Shown here one piece after another: positions 1-5,233 of a DNA stretch of 5,233 nt; position 1 is the first letter of the stretch, and every line of letters begins with the position of its first letter. The stretch covers positions 1-5,233 of the forward strand of contig JAGGZB010000102.1 in the NCBI GenBank assembly GCA_021162225.1. Direction: 5' to 3'. The notes under the pieces are model-generated. The model searched no databases, was not told the DNA's origin, and saw only the letters and a program-made list of their open reading frames with translations. Position numbers and translations under genes: made by a program. Origin of the DNA: Candidatus Bathyarchaeota archaeon (GTDB lineage Archaea > Thermoproteota > Bathyarchaeia > Bathyarchaeales > DTEX01).

Positions 1-239
1 AATGCTTCCAGAATCCTATTCACTATGTGTATGCTTTTCTGCGGGTGGCACTGTTGTACTTTTCTTCCAATTACGGTCTTCGATCTCTTGAAGATTCTGC
101 TTTGGGCTTTATTAAAGTATTTTACCGTGTCATGTTTATCGACAAATGTCAGATCTACGGGTAAAGATTCAAGTAAAGCTTCAATCTCTTCCTTCAGCAG
201 AGATCCATTCTCAAATATCAATTCCTTCTTCTCTTCCAT
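1..239 (-). CDS. PAS-domain protein, DUF438/PAS_10 type (partial, C-terminus outside window)
   Basis: The reverse strand reads 79 codons from an ATG at 239 to the window edge with no stop. The protein has an acidic N-terminus, then SLPVDLTFVDKHDTVKYF (about residues 25-42), then VIGRKVQQCHPQKS (about 56-69). These are hallmarks of the PAS_10 domain found in DUF438 and hemerythrin-linked proteins, where a conserved LPVD-TFVD strand and a GRKVQ-CHP motif shape the ligand pocket. Family members are sensory or redox-related; the ligand is unknown. The start is supported by a GAGGAA Shine-Dalgarno 9 nt upstream and an in-frame TAA at 264-266. The missing C-terminus would complete the PAS fold; whether a hemerythrin or DUF438 domain is fused cannot be seen. 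It lies downstream of the LLM gene on the same strand across a 105-bp gap, so it may be cotranscribed or have its own promoter. Family assignment is firm; role is inferred. Confidence 0.85.
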   Translation of the reverse strand, partial: MEEKKELIFENGSLLKEEIEALLESLPVDLTFVDKHDTVKYFNKAQSRIFKRSKTVIGRKVQQCHPQKSIHIVNRILEA

Positions 240-248
240 ATTATTGTC

Positions 249-254
249 TTCCTC
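249..254 (-). promoter_or_regulatory. Ribosome binding site of the PAS-domain gene
   Basis: GAGGAA on the minus strand, 9 nt before the ATG at 239. It fixes that start against a nearer out-of-frame ATG at 255-257. A weak AT-rich element (GTTTTAAC, 277-284) upstream could be a TATA box, but it is not convincing. Confidence 0.55.
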
Positions 255-344
255 ATGCTGATTTTAGTCCTTAATCGTTAAAACATTTGTCATGCCTGAG
301 GGACAATCCCAAAATTGAGGTAGCGATTGGAACGGGGTTGCTGA

Positions 345-1256
345 CTACTTGAACTGGTCTACAACTTCCGCCCATAGATAGAGATCTTCTAATCTTTTGT
401 TAGGTTGGAAGCAGAGGATCATTGCTTCGACTCCAAGATCTACATAGTCTTTAACATTTTCAGCTATCATGTCAGGGGTGCCGTGGAGGCACACCTTTTC
501 CGCCTCATCGATTGGTATCCCTCGATATCTAGCGTAATCTTCTAGTTTTTCCTTTATTTTTGACTTGGTTCTGGCAATTACGAAGTCCACATGTATAGTT
601 TTAACAATATCCTCGAAGTTTCTACCTACTTTTCGGCAGTTTTCCTCGAGGGTCTTGATTTTCTTAATGTAGTCGGCTGTGTTCCATGCTCGAACATTAT
701 ATACATCGGCGTGTAGAGCTGCAACTCTTGAGATGAGCCTCTTGCCAGATAATGATCCAATCCATATTGGAGGATGTGGTTTCTGTACTGGCTTAGGCTC
801 ATTACCTGCTTCTTTTATGGAGTAATATTTTCCTTTGAATGTTGGTTTATCTTCGGTCCATAGCATCTTTATTACGCATAGTGCTTCTTCTAACTGGGCT
901 ATTCTAACAGCTGTTTCTGGACATGTATAGCCATATGCTATATATTCGCTGGGCATATCTCCTGCTCCTATACCGAACTCAAGCCGTCCATTACTTATTA
1001 TGTCTAGGGTTGCCGCCATCTTTGCTAGTAAAGGTGGATGACGATATGAATTGCAAGCTACCATTAAGCCGAATCTTATGCTTTGGGTCTGTGGAGCTAA
1101 GGCTGAGATGAGGGTCCATCCTTCTAGACAATTGATCAGATGATCGTAAACCCAGACTGAATCAAATTCTAATCGTTCAGCCTCAGTCCAAAATTTCTTT
1201 ATCTGGGAATATGTGAAGCCTTCTTGAAAAACCATCACACCGAACTTCATACGCAT
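345..1256 (-). CDS. LLM-class (luciferase-like) flavin/F420-dependent oxidoreductase
   Basis: A member of the bacterial luciferase-like monooxygenase fold (a TIM barrel using FMN or coenzyme F420), close to the normal size of about 300 residues. Counting from the chosen start, the family marks run in order: MKFGVMV on the first beta strand, then WTEAERLEFDSVWVYDHL, then RHPPLLAKMAATLDIISNGR followed by FGIGAG, then PKPVQKPHPPIWIGS, and near the C-terminus HGTPDMIAENVKDYVDLGV. In archaea such proteins usually use reduced F420; that cofactor and the substrate are inferred, not shown. The open frame extends to an ATG at 1271, but the family normally begins at MKFGV (ATG 1250). The TATA box at 1279-1288 predicts transcription start near 1259, so 1256 or 1250 is the likelier start, giving a nearly leaderless message. 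It is divergent from the Gfo/Idh/MocA gene. Family sure, substrate unknown. Confidence 0.9.
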   Translation of the reverse strand: MRMKFGVMVFQEGFTYSQIKKFWTEAERLEFDSVWVYDHLINCLEGWTLISALAPQTQSIRFGLMVACNSYRHPPLLAKMAATLDIISNGRLEFGIGAGDMPSEYIAYGYTCPETAVRIAQLEEALCVIKMLWTEDKPTFKGKYYSIKEAGNEPKPVQKPHPPIWIGSLSGKRLISRVAALHADVYNVRAWNTADYIKKIKTLEENCRKVGRNFEDIVKTIHVDFVIARTKSKIKEKLEDYARYRGIPIDEAEKVCLHGTPDMIAENVKDYVDLGVEAMILCFQPNKRLEDLYLWAEVVDQFK

Positions 1257-1278
1257 CACAAGAAAACTCATTTACGTA

Positions 1279-1288
1279 CTTATATATT
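1279..1288. promoter_or_regulatory. Shared TATA element for two divergent genes
   Basis: CTTATATATT lies in the 77-bp gap between the LLM gene and the dehydrogenase and reads as a TATA box on both strands. About 26 bp downstream on the plus strand gives a start near 1310, leaving a short leader that contains the AGGAGG site of the dehydrogenase. About 26 bp downstream on the minus strand gives a start near 1259, almost at the internal ATGs of the LLM gene. No other good TATA element is visible in the gap. Promoter function is inferred from archaeal spacing rules. Confidence 0.6.
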
Positions 1289-1319
1289 AGGATAGTATCA
1301 GAGAATTGCTGTTTTATCC

Positions 1320-1325
1320 TAGGAG
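1320..1325 (+). promoter_or_regulatory. Strong Shine-Dalgarno of the Gfo/Idh/MocA gene
   Basis: TAGGAGGCG ending 7 nt before the ATG at 1334 is close to a perfect anti-16S match and fixes the start. The opposing LLM gene has no comparable site, so the two divergent genes appear to use different initiation modes. Confidence 0.7.
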
Positions 1326-1333
1326 GCGTCTGT

Positions 1334-2371
1334 ATGGAGAAAGTTAGAATTGGTTTTATAGGGTGCGGCTCCCATTCGACAGAGAATCTATATCCATGTC
1401 TAAGATACATCACGGACAGAGCCGATCTTGTAGCTGTCTGCGATTTGAAAGAGGATCTCGCCAAAAGAAATGCAAAATGGTTTGGTTTCGAGAGATGGTA
1501 TACCGACGTTGAACAATTTCTAAAGCAAGAATCTCTTGATGCAGTCTTTATTGTGGGACCTCCCTCTATGCAAACTAGCTTAGGAATCAGTTGTCTCAAG
1601 TCAGGTCTTCACGTTTTTGTTGAGAAGCCTCCGTCCATGAGTGTTGAAGAGGCTAGAAAGTTTCTTGAGGTCTCTAAAAAGACAAGATGTAACGTTATGG
1701 TAGGTTTTATGAAGCGATTCGCATTAGGATATAGACTCGCAAAGAAGGTCATTCAAGATCCAGAATTCGGAAGACCAGTTCACATCGTCACGAAATTTGC
1801 TAATGGCCCATATGAAGCTGTATGGGGGATTCATCCGCCTTCAAAGGCGTATCTTATAGGTCAAGCAGTGCATCATTTTGATCTTGTTAGATATTTCATG
1901 GGCGAAGTTAAAGAGGTTTATGCGCGTCTCTATGAGGCTTCTGTGGAAGAGAAATTCTCCTATTCTGTACTGCTCACTTTTGATGATGATAGAACGGGTG
2001 TTATGAATCTAAATTCTTGTCAGTCATGGTCAAAGATAGATGAGTACGTAGAGATTACAGGAGATGGAGCCTTTGTATTTATAGATGACATGGCGACTCA
2101 AGTGCGGTATTACCCAAAAACTGATTGGATAAAAATGGATATGCCAAGAGGCATTAATGTAGGTAACTTTTGGGAGCTGAATCATCTTCCTTCAAGATGG
2201 AATCAAAGTAGGTATATAAGAGGCTACTGTGGTGAAGTGGAACACTTCGTTAATTCCGTGATGAGAGGTGAAACTCCGAGTCCAAATATAGAGGATGGTC
2301 TTAAAGCTCTGCAGATTGCTGAATCAGTCTGGAAGAGTGCCCAAACTTTAAGCAAAGTGACACTTTTCTAA
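1334..2371 (+). CDS. Gfo/Idh/MocA-family NAD(P)-dependent oxidoreductase
   Basis: A 345-residue protein with the two-domain layout and normal length of this family, which oxidises or reduces sugars, inositols and their derivatives. The N-terminal Rossmann fold shows IGFIGCGSHS (residues 6-15) as the dinucleotide-binding loop, with VAVCDLKED (33-41) ending in Asp37, which suits NAD preference. The EKP signature is VEKPPSM (96-102); Lys98 is the expected catalytic lysine. The C-terminal alpha/beta domain holds GQAVHHFDLVRYFMG (176-190), matching the family segment with the active-site His (His180) and the D-L helix. The aspartate usually four residues before that His is replaced by Gly176. A strong Shine-Dalgarno fixes the start. 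It is divergent from the LLM gene and convergent with the PfkB gene. The substrate cannot be told; a sugar or polyol dehydrogenase is the default inference. Confidence 0.93.
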   Translation: MEKVRIGFIGCGSHSTENLYPCLRYITDRADLVAVCDLKEDLAKRNAKWFGFERWYTDVEQFLKQESLDAVFIVGPPSMQTSLGISCLKSGLHVFVEKPPSMSVEEARKFLEVSKKTRCNVMVGFMKRFALGYRLAKKVIQDPEFGRPVHIVTKFANGPYEAVWGIHPPSKAYLIGQAVHHFDLVRYFMGEVKEVYARLYEASVEEKFSYSVLLTFDDDRTGVMNLNSCQSWSKIDEYVEITGDGAFVFIDDMATQVRYYPKTDWIKMDMPRGINVGNFWELNHLPSRWNQSRYIRGYCGEVEHFVNSVMRGETPSPNIEDGLKALQIAESVWKSAQTLSKVTLF

Positions 2372-2398
2372 TATTTATCACTAGGTCATCGACATAGC

Positions 2399-2421
2399 TC
2401 AATTCGTTCAGAATGAATTGA
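2399..2421. repeat. Perfect-loop hairpin between convergent genes (possible bidirectional terminator)
   Basis: TCAATTCGTT (2399-2408) and AATGAATTGA (2412-2421) form a 10-bp stem with one G-T wobble and a 3-nt loop, CAG. It sits in the 78-bp gap between the stops of the dehydrogenase and the kinase. No long T tract follows on either side, which weakens a terminator reading because archaeal termination depends mainly on U-rich tracts. It could be a transcript 3'-end stabiliser or a collision barrier. Confidence 0.45.
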
Positions 2422-2449
2422 AGAGGCTCCTTAGGCTGGTTTTCGGGAG

Positions 2450-3415
2450 TTACGTCTTTCTGATGATTCTGGCCTTAGCCATGTATTTCAGGTATCTCCC
2501 CATTTCTTCCCTATTCGGGCTTCCTCTCGTTTCGGGCTTCGTAGCCTTCAGGGCGCCAGCTAAGTTGGCTCTTTCTAATGATTCCACATCGTCTAGACCT
2601 TCGGCCTTAGACGCTGCGAAGGCTCCCAGAAAAGCATCTCCGCAGCCTACCGCATTCACTACTTTCAAGCCTATTTTCTCGAGGTTCACAGATGGAACTG
2701 AGACTATGATCTCCGGCCCAACCATGGAGCATCCTCTTTCTCCGAGCTTAACTATGAGTTTTATGTTCTGGTTTATTTTGTGTAGTATTTGCCACGCTCT
2801 GAAGGGGTTGGTTTCTCCCGTTAGATTCTTGACTTCAACCTCATTAACCAATAAGTAGTCTACATTCTCCAAGATGCTTCTCAGCCTTTTCGCCCCCATT
2901 CTGCTTCTTACACCAGCATCCCACATGATGGTTTTTCCGTGCATTCTGGCAAGTGAAGCGGCGGCTTCAAGGGTTTCGATAACCGGATCTATTAATGTTA
3001 TGATCTCGGCTTCCATTAATAAGTCGTAAATTCCCGGCTTCTCGACGTCTTCAGGTAGCAAGTGCAGGTTCGCCCCGAAGAGAGTGCTTATGAAGTTGTT
3101 TCCCTTCTCATCGATTAGTATATATGCTTGCCCGGACTCAGCCTCATCTGAGAGCTTTATTCCGGATATGTTAACCCCCTCTTCCCTTAAGATCCTTATT
3201 TGCCTCTCGGCTATAGAATCGTTTCCCAAGCATCCTATAAGGGCTACTTCTCCGGGGCCCAGAAGCCTAGCGGCGGCGACGGCGACGTTGCCTCCCTTGC
3301 CTCCGGGAACGCGCGTAATTTTCTTCACTGGAACTTCCTCGCCGACTCTCGGGAGCCTTTCAACGAATAGGTTTATGTCCCAGTTTATAGCTCCGAGAAC
3401 AGATATCCTTACCAT
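2450..3415 (-). CDS. PfkB/ribokinase-family carbohydrate or nucleoside kinase
   Basis: A 321-residue ATP-dependent kinase of the ribokinase superfamily, at normal length. Seen motifs: LGAINWDINLFVERLPRVGE (7-26), the first strand and substrate lid; PGGKGGNVAVAAARL (37-51), the first PfkB signature with the substrate-binding glycines; LVNEVEVKNLTG (189-200) with the Asn-Glu pair that coordinates magnesium; VKLGERGC (222-229); and NAVGCGDAFLGAF (254-266), the second signature. Asp260 is the expected catalytic base and Gly257-Gly259 form the anion hole; Cys258 replaces the commoner Ala. Position 115-122, ANLHLLPE, resembles ribokinase rather than fructokinase. The start is fixed by AGGAAGG 9 nt upstream and an in-frame TAG 24 nt upstream. 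It converges with the dehydrogenase and follows the glycosylase on the same strand after 118 bp. The substrate, sugar or nucleoside, is not predictable. The gene looks somewhat richer in G+C than the left half of the window. Confidence 0.92.
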   Translation of the reverse strand: MVRISVLGAINWDINLFVERLPRVGEEVPVKKITRVPGGKGGNVAVAAARLLGPGEVALIGCLGNDSIAERQIRILREEGVNISGIKLSDEAESGQAYILIDEKGNNFISTLFGANLHLLPEDVEKPGIYDLLMEAEIITLIDPVIETLEAAASLARMHGKTIMWDAGVRSRMGAKRLRSILENVDYLLVNEVEVKNLTGETNPFRAWQILHKINQNIKLIVKLGERGCSMVGPEIIVSVPSVNLEKIGLKVVNAVGCGDAFLGAFAASKAEGLDDVESLERANLAGALKATKPETRGSPNREEMGRYLKYMAKARIIRKT

Positions 3416-3424
3416 GGTCGGCTG

Positions 3425-3431
3425 CCTTCCT
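3425..3431 (-). promoter_or_regulatory. Ribosome binding site of the PfkB gene
   Basis: AGGAAGG on the minus strand, 9 nt before the ATG at 3415. AT-rich stretches at 3451-3470 (minus-strand TAAAAAATCCTAATATG) are the only TATA-like sequence further upstream and could serve as the promoter, with an expected start near 3431-3440. So the kinase may be transcribed separately from the glycosylase. Confidence 0.5.
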
Positions 3432-3533
3432 GTCTAAATAATCGGCGCTGCACATATTAGGATTTTTTACAATCGGCTTTGTAACTAATTATGGTGTATG
3501 CGGGCATATGGACCGTCGGATTTGCTTATGCTC

Positions 3534-4310
3534 TTACATTTTTTGGCAGTTCTCACAGATGAATGTCTTCCTATTGATTGGCTTCTGCATGTAGAATTTT
3601 ATCGGCGCTCCGCAGATCCTGCATTTGCCCTTGTATCTGTTGTAGACGAAGAGGAGAGGCTTTATTCGCTTATGCTCCAGCTTGAACCTGAGAAACTCTC
3701 TGCTTAACTCCTCGCTGATAGAAACTATTCTCTCCACTTCCCTGCGCGATAGATCTATAACCTTCTTTTCTGGATTAACTTTCGCCCTGAATAGAATCTC
3801 ATTTCTCAGAATATTCCCTATGCCCGCTATAACTGACTGATCCAGTATGATCACGCCTATCTTCTCCTCTGGGAACTTCATTATGTTTCGAATGGCTTCT
3901 TCTCTGCTCCACTCGTCGCTTAGCGGATCCGGTCCAAGATCTCTTCTCAGCTTTTTCAAGATCCTATCCCTTTTGTCTACCTCAACTATCGGCGCATTAT
4001 ACGCAACGAGTTTCTTCTCCGCTCCTCTGATTAGAAGTCTAACTCGGCTTTTAGGCTTCAGTAACGGCTCATTTAGTTGATAGATGTGAATCGACCCGTA
4101 CATCATTAGGTGGAGTCTGATAGCCGCGTTGTCGATGAAGAGCAGTATATTCTTTCCTATCGAGTCTGAGCTGAGAATCCTTTTACCAACGAGGTTATCT
4201 AAGGAAATGTAGACCCTCTTGGACTTTGTGAAGACTTCCCTAATAATCTCGCCGCTAAGCTCATTCCTTATCCTTATGGCGTAAGCCTTAGCGGTGGGCC
4301 CTTCAACCAT
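3534..4310 (-). CDS. Fpg/Nei-family DNA glycosylase/AP lyase with Val2 N-terminus
   Basis: A 258-residue base-excision-repair enzyme that removes oxidised bases and nicks at the abasic site. Seen in order: MVEGPTAKAYAIR at the N-terminus, with Glu3 conserved; IGKNILLF (51-58) with the expected catalytic-loop Lys53; IRLHLMMYGS (64-73), equal to the family HLGMTG segment; LGPDPL (125-130); the helix-two-turn-helix LDQSVIAGIGNILRNEIL (156-173) with Asn166 in the GIGN turn; and a C-terminal zinc finger from Cys230, Cys233, Cys252 and Cys255, with Arg248 before the last pair as in Fpg. The usual nucleophile Pro2 is Val, as in vertebrate NEIL3. The frame extends upstream to an ATG at 4361, but only the ATG at 4310 exposes this N-terminus, and a TATA box centred 27 bp upstream supports a leaderless start there. 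Fpg and Nei cannot be separated from sequence alone. Oxidative-damage repair is the established role of the family. Confidence 0.93.
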   Translation of the reverse strand: MVEGPTAKAYAIRIRNELSGEIIREVFTKSKRVYISLDNLVGKRILSSDSIGKNILLFIDNAAIRLHLMMYGSIHIYQLNEPLLKPKSRVRLLIRGAEKKLVAYNAPIVEVDKRDRILKKLRRDLGPDPLSDEWSREEAIRNIMKFPEEKIGVIILDQSVIAGIGNILRNEILFRAKVNPEKKVIDLSRREVERIVSISEELSREFLRFKLEHKRIKPLLFVYNRYKGKCRICGAPIKFYMQKPINRKTFICENCQKM

Positions 4311-4332
4311 AATTATTAGGCTGAGCTGGACT

Positions 4333-4342
4333 CTTTTAAAAG
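4333..4342 (-). promoter_or_regulatory. TATA box of the leaderless glycosylase gene
   Basis: CTTTTAAAAG, a palindrome, is centred about 27 bp upstream of the ATG at 4310. That is the archaeal TATA-to-start distance, so transcription should begin at or next to the start codon. No Shine-Dalgarno precedes the ATG, which fits a leaderless message and argues against the upstream ATG at 4361. Confidence 0.65.
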
Positions 4343-4464
4343 TCGCGTAGGCTACAAGCATGGAATAAGGATGGACAACGCTTCAGCGCGGCATCCGCGG
4401 CTTTCCAAATAAGCTTTTGCTCAAGCTTGGCGCATAGAACTCTCTTTTTTGTCTGGCGAAAAAT
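4336..4464 (-). other. Short open frame with no start codon, possible gene remnant
   Basis: Minus-strand frame of 42 codons between an in-frame TAA at 4465-4467 and a TAA at 4336-4338. It has a coding-like mix of residues (Lys, Glu, Ala, Leu, an amphipathic stretch around KLEQKLIWKAADAALKRC) but no ATG, GTG or TTG start in a sensible place. Its stop overlaps the glycosylase TATA box. I do not recognise a family. It may be the tail of a lost gene or chance. Confidence 0.2.
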
Positions 4465-4466
4465 TT

Positions 4467-4478
4467 AGTATATATACT
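4467..4478. promoter_or_regulatory. Palindromic TATA element AGTATATATACT
   Basis: A perfect 12-bp palindrome that is a very good archaeal TATA box on both strands. On the plus strand it precedes an ATG at 4496 by about the distance expected for a leaderless gene, but the frame there is broken after 13 codons. It may be the relic promoter of the pseudogene that follows. A small hairpin, AAGCTT-TTGCTC-AAGCTT (about 4411-4428), lies just upstream. Confidence 0.4.
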
Positions 4479-4495
4479 TGTGTGATTATGTCTGA

Positions 4496-4815
4496 ATGCT
4501 TGTTGAATCTGCTCTTGGTTTTCTGAAAATTCTTTGAGTTTGATCTGTTAGCCGATGATCGATCTTGCTCATGTTTGGTTGCGTAGATCGATCTGAGGGA
4601 TCCTTCAGATTGGTTTGAGGTTTTCTCGCCGTATGTGAGGGTGCATATGCTTAAGTATGGCTACGCGGTCGTGCGGTATTCGTTTTCTCTGGCAAGTATT
4701 ATTCTTCTGCTGCATTCTAAGGGGAAGCTTAAGCGTTTGTGCTTATTGTGATCTCCGCTTCGCTCGGCCTCTGCTGCCTACTGTAGATTGTGCATCTGAC
4801 TCAGAGACTTAAGGG
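4496..4815 (+). pseudogene. Degraded plus-strand reading frame of unknown origin
   Basis: An ATG at 4496 opens 13 codons (MLVESALGFLKIL), then the sense moves to another frame: EFDLLADDRS, a TAG, then about 55 codons including DPSDWFEVFSPYVRVHMLKY and ending KLKRLC before a TGA at 4748-4750. Further stops follow. Codon use and residue mix look protein-coding, so this is more likely a decayed gene than random sequence. The helical pattern with an RLC end faintly recalls the N-terminal region of some archaeal DDE transposases, but that is an impression only; no catalytic residue or terminal repeat is visible. Boundaries are approximate. Confidence 0.35.
4557..4593. repeat. 9-bp inverted repeat with 19-nt loop
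   Basis: GATCGATCT (4557-4565) pairs with AGATCGATC (4585-4593). Because GATCGATC is itself palindromic, the two arms are also direct repeats. It lies inside the degraded frame; no role can be assigned. Confidence 0.3.
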
Positions 4816-4839
4816 TTTACTGGTATAAGATTAGGGCCA

Positions 4840-5046
4840 AGGAGCTTTAAGGCTTTAATCCAAGTTCTCTACGGAGACATGGACAGCCTATTCCTTAAGG
4901 ATCCATCTCCAGAGCAGATTAAGACGCTCTCAGAGTGGTCTGAGAAGACACTAGGCATGGAGCTAGACGTCGATAAAGATATATAGATACGCCGTGCTGA
5001 GCTCAAGAAAAAAAGGGAATTATCTTGGAGTCTTAGAGGATGGATT
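4840..5046 (+). pseudogene. polB: Relic fragment of family-B DNA polymerase around motif C
   Basis: From 4864 the plus strand reads VLYGDMDSLFLKDPSPEQ and on to SEWSEKTLGMELDVDKD at 4980. After a one-base insertion at 4981 it continues in the next frame as YRYAVLSSRKK, then NYLGVLEDG to 5044. This is the archaeal PolB palm segment with motif C, YGDTDS, followed by the DKxYRYAV-SxRKKNYLGV stretch. Both metal-binding aspartates of motif C survive, but the Thr between them is Met. Only about 68 codons of a protein of 770-900 residues remain, with the fingers, exonuclease and thumb absent, so it cannot be active. Upstream similarity fades near 4840, where stops appear, and downstream ends near 5046, next to the converging membrane-protein gene. 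It is either the remains of an extra polymerase copy or a recombination scar. Confidence 0.85.
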
Positions 5047-5060
5047 GCGTAATATATCTT

Positions 5061-5233
5061 TCAGAGCCTTATTTCCTCTATTGGTACGCCTTTACTCTTT
5101 CTTAACAGTATTAACGATAATGCAATGAAGACTGCGGTCCATGCGAAGACTGAGATTGCGGCTAGCCTCAAGTTTATCGCTGGCAGTAACTTATCGCTTG
5201 ACAGCCAAAATAGGTATGCTCCTCTAGGCGGAT
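5061..5233 (-). CDS. Integral membrane protein, probable transporter permease (partial, C-terminus only)
   Basis: The minus strand reads 56 codons from the window edge to a TGA at 5061-5063. It shows an outside loop, SSDKLLPAINLRLA, a single hydrophobic helix (about 21 residues, centred on WTAVFIALSLILL), and a short positively charged tail, RKSKGVPIEEIRL. This arrangement, a last membrane helix followed by an Arg/Lys-rich cytoplasmic tail, is typical of ABC-2 type permeases and also of MFS carriers; I lean to ABC-2 but cannot decide from the tail. It runs towards the polymerase relic, with its stop about 15 bp past the end of detectable PolB similarity. The start and most of the protein lie outside the window. 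Confidence 0.6.
   Translation of the reverse strand, partial: PPRGAYLFWLSSDKLLPAINLRLAAISVFAWTAVFIALSLILLRKSKGVPIEEIRL

Noticed and set aside
25..261. Plus-strand open frame of 78 codons
   Set aside because: It is the shadow of the minus-strand PAS-domain gene, whose reverse translation matches a known family and has a ribosome binding site.
1183..1599. Minus-strand open frame of 138 codons
   Set aside because: It lies across the divergent promoter and the start of the Gfo/Idh/MocA gene and shows no family motifs.
2418..2858. Plus-strand open frame beginning with a hydrophobic stretch
   Set aside because: Antisense shadow of the C-terminal half of the PfkB kinase; the hydrophobic start is a by-product of antisense codons.
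3084..3437. Plus-strand open frame of 117 codons
   Set aside because: Antisense to the conserved N-terminal half of the PfkB kinase, low-complexity Ser/Pro-rich composition.
3498..3707. Plus-strand open frame of 69 codons
   Set aside because: Antisense to the zinc-finger end of the glycosylase.
3847..4080. Plus-strand open frame of 77 codons
   Set aside because: Antisense to the middle of the glycosylase and Ser/Leu-rich.
4311..4361. N-terminal extension of the glycosylase to the ATG at 4361
   Set aside because: It would bury the N-terminal nucleophile and start upstream of the TATA box; the family always begins at the M-x-E-G/L-P motif.
4551..4600. Possible C/D-box small RNA
   Set aside because: A GATGATC and a CTGA are present, but the C-box consensus RTGATGA is not met and no D' or C' pair is seen.

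Overview
This looks like a piece of an archaeal chromosome, probably from a thermophilic or TACK-type (crenarchaeal or bathyarchaeal) lineage. The reasons are archaeal-style TATA boxes about 25 bp upstream of starts, an apparently leaderless gene, an F420-type luciferase-like oxidoreductase, and a decayed piece of an archaeal family-B DNA polymerase. The lineage is an inference; no rRNA or marker gene is present.

Layout, left to right. The window opens (1-239, minus) with the N-terminal part of a PAS-domain protein of the DUF438/PAS_10 kind, cut by the window edge. Next is an LLM-class (luciferase-like) flavin/F420 oxidoreductase (345 to about 1256, minus). It is divergent from a Gfo/Idh/MocA-family NAD(P)-dependent sugar-type dehydrogenase (1334-2371, plus), and the two share a short intergenic region with one near-palindromic TATA element. 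The dehydrogenase converges on a PfkB/ribokinase-family kinase (2450-3415, minus), with a 10-bp hairpin between their ends. Upstream of the kinase, on the same strand, is an Fpg/Nei-family DNA glycosylase (3534-4310, minus). It starts Met-Val-Glu-Gly-Pro, so its predicted N-terminal nucleophile is valine rather than the usual proline.

About 750 bp (4311-5060) hold no intact gene. They contain a strong TATA palindrome, a broken plus-strand reading frame of unknown origin, a small inverted repeat, and a fragment of about 68 codons of a B-family DNA polymerase around motif C, disabled by a substitution and a frameshift. The window ends with the C-terminus of an integral membrane protein, probably a transporter permease (5061-5233, minus).

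The dehydrogenase and kinase could act on sugars or polyols and the LLM protein on a small oxidised substrate, but no substrate can be read from the sequence and there is no clear single operon. I see no CRISPR array, rRNA, tRNA or intact mobile element. I found no convincing new system. The most unusual items are the Val2 glycosylase, the shared divergent promoter and the polymerase relic.
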